Assembly (NCBI GenBank): GCA_964016875.1
Contig: OZ024719.1
Span: 27,037,877 to 27,101,876, forward strand
DNA: 64,000 nt
Source: Fallopia convolvulus
Lineage: Eukaryota; Streptophyta; Magnoliopsida; Caryophyllales; Polygonaceae
Reading direction: 5' to 3'
Shown piece by piece: positions 54,449-64,000 of this stretch. Every line of letters starts with the position of its first letter. Positions within the stretch are counted from its first letter, which is position 1. Made by a program: the position numbers and the translations under genes. Below the pieces are notes generated by a model. That model was not told where the DNA came from. It searched no databases and was given only the letters and a program-made list of their open reading frames with translations.

Positions 54449-54995
54449 ATAAGAACTCATCCTAGAACTCACATGTTCAATAAAACAAGCAAGATATCAT
54501 GATCATATCAAAAGCAACATCATTTTAGAGGCTAAACTATCCAAAAATATGCAAAGGAATTTACATGCTCACATCATCATTAGGTTTTATTTTGGCAATC
54601 TAAGATGGGAATTTCTAGTCCAAAACCTACAAAACACAAAATCTTTTTGTTGTTTTTAACACAATTTTTCAAATTTTTTTTTATTATTTTATGGATTTTT
54701 TGCAAAATATTTCTCTAAAACCAAAAACTCATCCATTCAAGTCCAAATTAATCATCCATGTCTTTCATCAAGCCACAAACCAAGAAGCAAACATCCGAAA
54801 TACAAATTGGAAACACAAACTAAATATCCTCAAAATAACAAACAAACATAAACAAGTGAAATCATGAACACACTTACCCCACCCCATACTTAAAATTTTG
54901 ATGTCCCCATCAAACAAGGAAACCAAAACTTAAAAGCAAGAGAGAAGAGTATGAAAAGCTCACAATTTCTTTATTGTTCAATGGCATGTATAGGA
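54449..54995 (-). other. Unmatched segment next to the 3' LTR
   Basis: AT-rich, non-coding. On the minus strand, TATGGGGTGGGGTAAG (about 54873-54888) is a possible polypurine tract directly followed by TG, so an alternative LTR boundary at 54872 is conceivable. This region does not resemble 62282-62647. Confidence 0.4.
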
Positions 54996-56828
54996 TCACT
55001 CGAAGGGGTTGTCACGTCTACGTCCTCTTTGGAGCCTTGCTTGCCGCTCCCTCTCGTACACTTGCTCTTGGTAGAAGTCTTGTGGTGGTGGTTGGAGTTG
55101 AGGGTCCGAGCGTGTCCATTGGTCCTCACGGGAAGGGAAGTTCCCGCTCATCCACGTGTTGAAGCTATATTGGACCCGCCACCTTTGGTCTTCCACCTCC
55201 CTAAGCTCCTCCACCTCTCGTCTAGTGTAGCCGAGGGCTCGGTTCATCTCTTGTTGGCTAGCTTGGAAAGAACTTTGTTGTTGAAGCATTTGTTATTTTT
55301 GTTGGTACATGTGTTGTTGATGTTGGTACATTTGTTGTTGTTGGAGATTCACTTGATGGACCTCTTGGAGAACATTTTCTTGTTGAAGTTGGAGATGGGC
55401 CATTTGGTTGGCTAAGAAGGACATGTCCACCGGTTGTTGTTGCTCGGGAAACACCATTCCCGGACCGTACCATTGGGCATAGCCTTCATAACCACCACCT
55501 TGAGCTTGCTCTCGCCTTGCACCGCTCCCTTCTCCACGTTCATAATGCCTCGGGACCTCACCACCATGGAATGAACTGGACCGAGGTTGAGGGAAGTCGG
55601 GCCCGACTTGGTGTGTACCTCAGTCCGCCAGTGTTGGAGCTTGGTGCGTGGCTCGGAGGTTGGCCATCAAACCTTGGAAGCGCTCATCTTCTTCATTTAG
55701 CTCTTGATTGACTTCCATGTCTTCCCCACGAGGTGCAAACACAAAGTTGTCTTGGTCGGAATCCGGTGTAGATGGAGGGGAGGTAAACCGAATGTGTTGA
55801 GGTTGTTGTCGCCGCCCCTCTCTTGCACCTTCGGGGTCACCAAATGAGTGTGGATTGCCGGCCCACACTTGGTACCAATTTTGATACCGAGAAAGATCAT
55901 AGAGGTTGTGCACTAACCGGATCGACACACCATCATAGTTTGAGTGAGGGGCCAAGGAAATCATGTAGAGCTTCTCCTTGATGATGTTGGCCTTCTTGAA
56001 ATACTTCATGTTCATGAACTCAACACCATTCGGAGCCGGAGAGTACTTGTCGAGATTAACTCCTAGATGCATGGCGAGCCTTGCTATCATCACGCCGAAG
56101 TAGATCCAAGAGGAGCTTTGGAAGTCTCGCACCATCTTGACCCACTCCCATGCAAGGTTCATGGGCTTCTCAATGTTGAAGAGCATCTCATGGAGCAACA
56201 TGATCTCCTCCTTCATCGGCTTGCTCAACTCATGACAAGCATAGATTTCACACCCCAAGACTCGCACCATGACCCGAAAAAGAGGGCTAGCAATCTCGGT
56301 TGTGGAGGCGCCCTTTCTCATCTCACTCTTCCCGGCCACATGACGTCATACTTGGTTCACCTTCTCATTGTTGACGCCGGTCTCTTCTCTTGGGCATGGA
56401 AACCCGAAGTAGGTAGCCAAATCCCTAAGAGTGAGATTGTGGTCCTCATTGCCCAATCGGAAAGTGATCGCCCCTTCCTCATCCTCCACATTATCATAAG
56501 TGCACTCGAATGTGGCCATGAATTCCGAGGTGAGGGCGGGGTAGTGAGTGTTGTCCCACCTTAGCATCCCATTGAGACCGATGTGGGAGTAGCACCTTGG
56601 AAGTGCTTGATCCATATCCATCTTCCTCACGGCTTCCCAATCAATCCACCTTGTGTGATGCTCAAGCGCCATATATCTTGCATAGCTCTCCACTTGCTCA
56701 TCCTCCTCCAAATAGACATCATCCAACTTTGGTTCTTTCCTTGACTTCTTGGACTTCTTCCTTGGCCTTTCCACATGAGATGATGAAGCTCTTGTCTCCA
56801 TGGTACCTACACACATCCAACCGAACAA
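54996..56828 (-). pseudogene. ATHILA-ORF1/envelope-like ORF with three in-frame stops
   Basis: One frame runs 611 codons on the minus strand, with stops at about 56346, 55618 and 55290. The start is probably METRASSSHVERPRKK (about 56801), a basic region, then RWIDWEAVRKMD, YPALTSEFMATFE, GAITFRLGNEDHNLTL and LATYFGFPCP, the pattern of the ATHILA ORF-1 / plant transposon domain. A second part (EIMLLHEMLFNIEKPMN, WIYFGVMIARLAM) follows. The tail is Gln-rich with a coiled coil. In Athila elements this ORF lies after integrase, so its position beside gag-protease marks the missing pol. No membrane segment is clear. Confidence 0.78.
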
Positions 56829-58101
56829 AAGGGTCCAAGATAAACTCCATACAACTCAACAAAAGCACTCATCAACACATAACAACACTTCAACACAAAG
56901 GGAACCCCATACTTAGTCTCTAGACACACATGCATCTCAATCCAACATAAATCATCATGGACATCTTCTAACAATGGCTAAGCAAAATGATCATTCTACA
57001 TCATGATTAGACTATAGCCAACAATGAAACACATGAATCCACATGATATCACGAGAAGAGAGCAAAAACAACATGGATCGACTTCCAACCTATGTCGGGC
57101 CCGACTTATTCAACCTCGGTCCGACTTGCTGGACCGACTTCCACAACTCGGGTCCGACTCTCCTGGGCACGTCGATATCGACCTAGTTCATGCTTCGACT
57201 TCTAGCCTCAAATCAACCCAAATCATTCTATCATGCACTTAAATTTCAAATTCAACCATCAAACATCCCTAATCGAAGTTCTAAATGGATCTAAGCATGC
57301 ATAAACAACTTTAAAGCTCAATTTCACGAATCATGCAAACCCACCATTGATGCTCAAGCTCAAGCTCTCAATCAAACATGGCATTACTCAATCTATGCAA
57401 TGAAAGCACAAAATTTTCAAAGAAATAAGTAGAGATTGAGTAACTCATACCGGATTCGAAGAGTATTGAACTTTTAAACAAATAAGCAACTTAGAACTCA
57501 AATTTCCTAGATCTAGATCTAGATGGGGGATGAAGGACTATGTTGAACTCGAAATTTCTACTCGGAATCGGGTTTGGGAGGCCTTTTTGTGGTTGGAACG
57601 AGATGAAGTAGGGAATGTGTGGATCGAGTATGGAAGGGGAGGGGCGGCCGACTTTGAGAGTGTTTGAGGGAGATGGGTTGTATTTTGGGAATGGTAGTTG
57701 ATAATGAAGATGGTAGGTAGGTAGGAGATAATATTTAATGGGGGAAAGGGACAAATTAGGTCAAGGGCAAAATTGACATTCCAACTAGTCAAATCGGGTC
57801 CCTATGTTGGGCCCGACTTACCTGGGATCGATGTGGGAGTATTCGGGTCACCAATTTTACTCCATCCTCTTGCAACTTCTTTCCCATATTTCCATTTAAA
57901 TATTTCACCTCCAATCCTACACAACTTTGAAGGATGCACGACACCATAAATCCACAAAACACTAGATAGAGATCGGTTAGAGAAAAGCTAAGCTAAACTA
58001 AAAAAAATCAAACTAAAATTTCGAAAAGAAAGCTACTAGCTCGGGTTGCCTCCCGAGAAGCGCTCGTTTAGAGTCACTAGCTTGACTTCCTAACCTCAAC
58101 C
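56829..58101 (-). other. Non-coding stretch between envelope-like ORF and gag-protease
   Basis: Occupies the place where pol should lie but contains no reverse transcriptase or integrase motifs in any frame. It holds two clusters of the GTCGGGCCCGAC-type motif (57093-57200 and 57786-57840) and a hairpin CTCGGG-TTGCCT-CCCGAG at 58040-58057. Confidence 0.75.
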
Positions 58102-61074
58102 TTATGGCGGGTGAAACACGGTGAATTGCTCGCCATTGTTATGCCCATTCCCATTGCCTTCATACCCATAAAACCACCAACGATGGTCTATATAGGCATG
58201 GCTCTCCGAACTCGGGCCCCTCTCATCATCATCCTCCAACGGATGAGATTTCTCCTCCTTACTCGCTCCATCATGTTTTTCTTTTCCTACACCAAAGTTA
58301 ACCAAAGAATTCCTAGGGGATTCTACCAATTCATCTTTCAAATCACTAAGGCAAATGTAGGAGTCTCCTAAGTCATCATTCAAATCACTTAAACAAATGT
58401 AGGATTCAAAAGTTTGGGAAGAATTGTGATCATCACCAATATTAAAAGGATATAAACAAGGATACTCTTCATTTCTTCTTGGGTTACCATTGATCCTTGA
58501 CTCATCTTGATCCTTAAATTGCTCCAACAACTCCCTTACTTGCATTTGTTCATTGGACCCTTCATCACTCCTTAACACAACGACCTCTCTAGCAACTTCC
58601 ACTTCTTCACTTTCTCTCTTGGCACTCTCTTCAAGTTTAAGGATGGCCAAGGCGTCCGGCTCATTCAAAGCTTTGTTGAAGTGAAAATCGACCTTTTCTT
58701 CCCCAATCTCAAAGGAAACCTTGCCGTTTTTGACATCAAACCTTGCCCCCGCCGTAGCTAAGAATGGTCTTACTAAGATTATTGGGACCAAGGGATCCTC
58801 ATGCATGTCCAAGATCACGAAATCATCGGGGACAAAGTACTTTCCAACTCGCACCGGAACGTCATCCAATATTCCCTTAGCCTTGATGATGGAACCGTCG
58901 GCCATAGTTAGGGACATATCGGCCGACTCCATTTCACCCAAATTTGCTCTTCTCCAAATGCTAGCGGGCATCACCGAAACACTTGCCCCAAGGTCACATA
59001 AGGCTTGGAAGTTTTGAGACCCCACACCAATGGTTATAGCAAAGCGACCGGGATCTCCTAGCTTTTGCGGTAACTCCAAGGTCTTGACCTCATCTTTCAT
59101 TTCAACTATGGACCTCTTCTTGCTCAAAATCTCCTTTAAAAACTTGGCATAAGATGGCATCTCGCTCAATGCATCGGTGAACGGGATGGAGATATTCAAG
59201 CCTTGCAAGAGTTTGAGAAACCTCTTGAACTTGTTCTCAACAACATCTTCCCGATTCTTCGAGGGATATGGAAGAATTGTTGCACTTTGAATCATGCTTG
59301 GATCAACCTCTTTGGACTTCCCCACTTCACTTGCATCATTTCCTGGTTGGACCGACTTAGGCACCATGTCGGGCCCGATGTTGTGACTCTCGGTCCTGAG
59401 CAGAGGAGTCGGATCGAGGTCTGTGTACGTCGGTCCCGAGTTGCTCTTGACCTCGGTCCGTGGTAAAGGAGTCGATCTTCTTGCTGGGTCGACTTCGGGG
59501 AACGTTGGACCCGACTTGCTGGGTAAGTTGGTCCGACTCTCTTCATTCTTCTTAGGCATGTGGGGCTCAGGTAGGTTTCGGCCACTTCTCAATCCAATTG
59601 CCCGGACTTCATTTTGATTGTTTTGAGCTCGAGGGTTCTCCTCGGGTCGGACCGGAAGTCTCCCATTCTCTCTCGGGGCTTGAGTCGCAATTTGAGCAAA
59701 TTGATTGTCGACTTGCCTCCTCCATGCACCAAACTCATTGAATTGGGTCCTCATCTCCTTGAACCCATCTCTCATCTCTTGAGCAAATGATTGTAGCTCA
59801 TTGAATCCCGGTGGTCTATATGGTGGTGGTGGCGCCCTTGGCTCGTTTTGGTTGAAGTTGTTGTTGTAACCTTGAGCTTGACCGTTGTTCCACCGGCCAT
59901 TACCACCATTGTTGAAATTGCCTCTTCCACCGAAATTTCCTCGAACATAGTTTGCCTCCTCAATTCGCTCGGCCAAGCGCACTTGGCTCTCATTCGGACA
60001 AACTTGTGTAGCATGTGCAAAGGATCCACACTCCTCACAAGCTCTAGCATTTTGCTTGTAGTAGTGGACTTGCCTCTTAAGCTTGCTCACTTCACCTTCA
60101 AGGAATTGGAGCTTCACATCCCTATCAATGTCTTCCCCCTTTGGATCATATAACTTCCTTGCACCTTCACCTTGAACTTTCACCTCCTTGCTAGCTTGAC
60201 TCACCCCATACATGGCCTCATAATCGGATAGCTTGTCAAGTAGCTCCCAAGCTTGATCCGGTGTCAAGTCTATGAACCCACAATCGGTGTGGAGATTGAG
60301 CTTGTCCTTCGTTACCGGATTGATGCCTTGGAAAAAGATATCTTGAAGCACATATGGTTGTTGGCCATGAGTAGGACATTGGCGCAACATCTCCTTGAAA
60401 CGGTCCCATGCTTCGAAGAGAGGCTCATTCGGACCTTGTTGAAAGCTTGCAATATTCCTTCTTAGCTCGGTTGTCTTTGAGGGCGGGAAGAACTTCATCA
60501 AGAAAGCATCATAGAGTGTCTTCCAAGTTGTGATTGACCTAGGAGCTTGGCTCTCGAGCCAATGTGTGGCCTTGCCCCCAAGTGACCATTTGAACGCCTT
60601 TAGAAGCACATACTCCAATGTCTCCTCGTCGGTAGAGATCGTCTCACACATGTCCACAAAACGTTTGACGTGCTCTATGGGACACTCATGTGGACGGCCC
60701 TCGAATTGATCACGCTTGATAAGGGTGATGAATTGCGTCTTGATCTCAAAATTCTTGGCAACCTCGGGAAAGCACAATAGCCGGTTCGGGTACCCTCAAC
60801 TCCGGATGCATGTATTGGCGTGCATTCCGGGGTAGAGCGTTGAGTTGAGCCTCGGCTCTCATCCGTTGCTCCCGTTCTCTTCTTGCTACCTCCTCTTGAT
60901 TGTCCTTCTCAAGTTGCAATCTAGCCATTTCGGCCCGAAGTTGAGCCAACTCCTCATCAACATGGAGAGCTTGATTCGCCATCCTTTTCCTTATTCGGGC
61001 TTCCTTGAGAATACTTTCCGGATCACTCACAAACTCAAGCTCAAGTGTTCCTCGGGAGGAACGAGATAGCATAC
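58102..61074 (-). pseudogene. Gag-protease of the Athila-type element, one frameshift
   Basis: The N-terminal part (61074 to about 60770: LRAEMARLQLEKDNQEE) is in a different frame from the 891-codon part ending at 58102, so one frameshift separates them. The gag core has FPPSKTTELRRNIASFQQ and EPLFEAWDRFKEMLRQCP. A zinc knuckle CEECGSFAHATQVC follows (about 60000-60041), then a Gly/Asn-rich stretch. A retroviral-type aspartic protease lies near residue 600: ALCDLGASVSVMPASIW, with the active triad D-L-G instead of D-S/T-G, as seen in Athila/Tat elements. The C terminus has a duplicated SYICLSDL. Confidence 0.88.
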
Positions 61075-61200
61075 ACCTACGAAACAAAGACACAAACCAA
61101 AACAAATCAAAAACAAACAAAGGGTTTGGGCTATTCCCTCACCCAAATCACTACCAAAACACAAGAAACTCACCAAATTGGCACTCAATGCACTTAGACT

Positions 61201-61218
61201 TCCCCGGCAACGGCGCCA
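61201..61218 (-). other. Primer-binding site, tRNA-Asp
   Basis: The plus strand reads TCCCCGGCAACGGCGCCA, the 3' end of plant tRNA-Asp with CCA. Six bases separate it from the LTR edge at 61225. Confidence 0.9.
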
Positions 61219-61224
61219 ATCTTT

Positions 61225-62647
61225 TGATCGCCTCGAAATGCGAGGGTTTAGAGATACAATTTATAACCCGACCCCGTTGTAGTACGTGGTGGGTGTCGAA
61301 CACTCGGGAAGTCTACTCGATCGATGTGCCTAGATACTAGAAAGCTAGAAAGGAGGGTTTAAAACAAAGGAAAATAAAGAAAACAGTCGGGACCGACACT
61401 GAGGTCACGTCGGGCCCGAGGTTGGCGACAAGAGGAAGTCGGGACCGACACTGGGAAAGTCGGGCCCGAGATAGCTGGGGATATCGAACTTCAAAGATTT
61501 AAAAGTAGATCTTGGGCTTTTGGGTTCCTTCCCTAGTAGATTAAGGCTTTTCCACCCCAATTCAAGCAATGAGTGATGATCGGACTAGGATCGATTGCTT
61601 TCGCCCTCGTTCCAACCACTTCTACACCTTGATGATTGGGGAAATCCCCTTCGAAGCAAGGTCTTGAGATTGACACATGTTCACTTTCGCTACTTTGCCA
61701 ATCTCAAGCCTTGATTCCCAACTTTCGCAAGGAATTGTAGCTCTATGTAGAGTGGTTTCCTTAGATCAAACACTCAAGGCTATGGAATTGGGGTTTCTAG
61801 CCTAACCCTAGCTAAGGTTTTCCCCCATAACCCAAGATCAAGGAGATCTACTCCATGTGACAAGCAAAGAAAGCAATCAAATCAAAAGGGAAAGCAATCA
61901 TCATAATCAATCTCAAAACAAAGCAAAGTTTCATTCAAATCTAAAGCAATCCACAAATTCCAATCAAGGGTTTTCAAATCCACAAGAACAAAGCAAATCA
62001 AAGCAAATCTACCAACAAAACCTATCAAGTCTTCCTCTCTTGGCCGATTCTCTCTCTCTTCCTCCTCCTCTCCTTCCTCCTTGCTCTCCAAGTATCCTCT
62101 TGGTTCCTTTTCCATGTGTGGGAACCCTTTCCCCCCTTTTTGTGTGTATGAGAGGGAACCCTTTCTTAGAAGACAAGAGGGCCTTTTATAGATTAGATGA
62201 GGGGCAAAAGTGGAAGTCCACAAATTCGTGCCTTGGAGCCCAAGTAGTTCGGTGACCGACTCGGACCGACACGGAGGACCTCGGGCCCGAGTTACTGTGC
62301 ATCTCGGTCCGAGGTTGGAAACTTCAAAGTCGGGCCCGACGTGGTTGCAACTCGGTCCGGACCTCGTTCCACCTTCTTCTTGTTGGCTTCTCTTGTTCTT
62401 CTTCATGGCTTGCTCCTCTCTTTCCCGCTTTAGCTCGGCCTTTGCTCCATGTCTCGACCCTCCTTCAAATCGATCCTCGATTCACGCCTAATTAGCTACA
62501 AAACACATAAAATGCGCGTAGTCTCCGAATCTCATAGAAATACGGGAACTAAGCTAAAAAGGAACAAAACGCACAAGAAAAGGGGAAAAAGAAACATATT
62601 TACAAAGGAAATCACATATGAAAACACCACCAAATAGAGAGACATCA
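61225..62647 (-). repeat. 5' LTR of the Athila-type element (1423 bp)
   Basis: On the plus strand it runs from TGATCGCCTCG to GAGACATCA, TG...CA in both readings, next to CTTAC. The first about 1057 bases match the other LTR. It contains four TCGGGCCCGA palindromes. Frames such as 61857-62255 recur in both LTRs and are not genes. Confidence 0.88.
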
Positions 62648-62652
62648 CTTAC

Positions 62653-63410
62653 CAGTAGTCGGAGAAGGGTAATCGGAGAAAGGGTAATCGGAGAAAGGGT
62701 AATCGGAGAAGAAACACCCTATTGTTACTGCATCCACCAACACATAAACCCACCCCAATTTTCAAAAGAAAACTCCCATAATTACCTAGGGTTAGCACAC
62801 GTCTTGAATCCACCAACCCCGTCAATGTTCTCTTTTTTAGAACACCTTGAGAATTGCAAACCCAATCAAAGGGTGTTGTTCCACCGTTTGCTTTTTGCGG
62901 TCTGGTTTAAGAGAAGCCCTAGACCCATTAAAGCGTGTTGGAGAATTACAAGAGACGATTAAGAATAAGATAACCAATTTGCTTTCATATTACATTATTT
63001 CCTAAAGTTATTTTTGCTATATATAGGGGGTTAGATTTCACAATGAGTTATATATACTTATAATATTTGATCGAAATGATATGTCGCAATCACTTTGCAA
63101 TATCTGTTTGAAAATTTTAAAAATAAGATACAAAATTAATATTATATGTAAATAATACTATAGGGTTTTGTGAGAAAATAAATAACTATACAAACATTTA
63201 GGATATAATGTAAATAACTATTAGGATATAGTTGATATTATGTATAATATTTTTATATATCTTCCATTAAAAAACTGTTGTGATTCTATTGGTCAATGCA
63301 CCAAAGGGTTTATCTATACCAACATACTTGATGCCCAAGAGATCATAAAATAAGGAAAGATGTAGAAAAAATATAATCATATCAATTATCTCCTAATTAA
63401 TAATAGGAAT
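62653..63410. other. Flank to the right of the Athila insertion
   Basis: Contains a 16-bp tandem repeat (GTAATCGGAGAAAGGG, about 62657-62710, roughly four units), then CCTAGGG/AACCCTA-like sequence and AT-rich DNA. The frame at 62618-62962 is not recognised. Confidence 0.5.
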
Positions 63411-63644
63411 TGATCAAATAGTGTCACATACTATCTTATGCTTGAAAATATAATGAACTTTTATACGTTAAAGTCACATGCTAAGATATTTAGAGTCATA
63501 TAATAAGATCAAGTGATCAATTAGGGTTTAGGGTTTAGGGTTTAAAATGGTATAACTAGGATCAATTAGTGTTATATACAATCTTATGGTTAATTATATA
63601 TTAACTTTGATACATCACATACTAAGATCTTTAGATTCACACAA
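63411..63644. repeat. Diverged direct duplication with interstitial telomere-like repeat
   Basis: About 85 bases from 63414 (AATAGTGTCACATACTATCT) recur from 63566 (AATTAGTGTTATATACAATC), each ending in CTAAGATCTTTAGA-like sequence. Between them, TTAGGGTTTAGGGTTTAGGG at 63523 carries the plant telomere unit about three times. Confidence 0.7.
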
Positions 63645-64000
63645 TGATCGCCTCTAGATTGCGAGGGTCTAGAGATACAATTTATAACCCGACCCCGTTG
63701 TAGAACGTGGTAGGTGTCGAACACTCGGGAAATCTACTCGATTGAGGTGCCTAGACACTAGAAAGCTGGAAAGGAGAGCTTAAAACAAAAGAAAACAAAG
63801 AGAACAATCGGGTCCGACACAAGTGTCACGTCGAGCCCGATGTTGGCGACAAGAGGAAGTCGGGACCGACGTAGGGCAAGTCGGGCCCGAGGTAGCTGGA
63901 TTTGTCGAACTTCAAAGATTGAAAGTAGATCTTGGGCTTTTGGGTTCCTTCTCTAGTAGATTAAGGCTTTTCCACCCCAATTCAAGCAATAAGTGATGAT
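63645..64000 (-). repeat. Partial LTR of a second Athila-family element
   Basis: TGATCGCCTCTAGATTGCGA and the following sequence match the LTR start at 53399 and 61225 with more differences (about 10 per cent by eye). It has the same orientation and continues past the window end. Confidence 0.85.

Larger units (their letters stand above)
53399..62647 (-). mobile_element. Athila-type Gypsy element (9.25 kb) lacking reverse transcriptase and integrase
   Basis: The ends are fixed by CTTAC on both sides (53394-53398 and 62648-62652). LTRs lie at both ends, the primer site at 61201-61218 is the complement of tRNA-Asp, and the element reads on the minus strand. Inside are gag and protease (58102-61074), then 1.3 kb without coding, then an ATHILA-ORF1/envelope-like frame (54996-56828). 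There is no reverse transcriptase, RNase H or integrase. Gag-protease retained with pol missing fits a TR-GAG-like non-autonomous derivative of the Athila lineage. Many copies of TCGGGCCCGA are scattered across it. Confidence 0.9.

Noticed and set aside
61857..62255. 132-codon frame also found at 54031-54429
   Set aside because: It is part of the LTR pair; Asn/Gln/Ser-rich without domain; duplicated by LTR structure.

Overview
This is nuclear DNA of a flowering plant, probably a eudicot. The evidence is a tandem array of plant-specific CC-type glutaredoxin genes, plant-type LTR retrotransposons of several lineages, a FAR1-type (MULE-derived) gene, plant hAT and Stowaway MITEs, and Helitron and SINE remnants. 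The species cannot be read from the sequence. No bacterial, viral or organellar gene block is present. Most of the 64 kb is transposon-derived; the only clearly intact host genes are the glutaredoxins.

Layout. (1) 1-4057: a non-coding LTR element on the minus strand whose interior carries three separate tandem arrays. (2) 4058-8463: AT-rich repeats, two oppositely oriented Helitron 3' ends, a fragment of a HOP/STI1 co-chaperone gene, and two SINE-like retroposons bounded by 13- and 15-base target-site duplications. (3) 8918-20582: five tandem CC-type glutaredoxin (ROXY-class) genes, all on the plus strand. The first has active site CCMC and the next four CCxS. Two have a C-terminal extension consistent with a lost stop codon, and one of those has also lost 21 residues near its C terminus. 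Promoter and distal non-coding segments were duplicated with the genes. (4) 21726-23636: a Stowaway MITE, a mini-Helitron and a broken BCS1-like AAA-ATPase fragment. (5) 23877-36982: a decayed Gypsy chromovirus (Del/Tekay type) carrying a hAT MITE in its reverse transcriptase region and a 2.9 kb non-autonomous LTR element in its RNase H region. (6) 37404-45702: a tRNA-like sequence joined directly to a 5'-truncated SIRE-type Copia element with pol, an envelope-like ORF and one LTR. (7) 45703-48857: diverged repeats and a Helitron 3' end. (8) 49406-52930: a damaged FAR1-related transposase-like gene and a convergent small GRF zinc-finger gene. (9) 53399-62647: an Athila-type Gypsy element on the minus strand, flanked by CTTAC duplications, with gag-protease and an ATHILA-ORF1/envelope-like ORF but no reverse transcriptase or integrase. 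(10) 63645-64000: the start of a third LTR of the same family.

How it works together. The glutaredoxins are expected to act as small redox adaptors that bind TGA transcription factors, and CCxS members of this class include nitrate-responsive genes in Arabidopsis; regulation here is inferred only from conserved TATA regions. The retroelements form a nested, mostly dead landscape. The most unusual pattern is that two unrelated elements (Copia and Athila) are each peppered, in LTR, coding and non-coding parts alike, with short motifs (GTCAGTGAC and GTCGSCGAC in Copia, TCGGGCCCGA in Athila), and some copies in both families share the arms AAGTCG...CGACTT.
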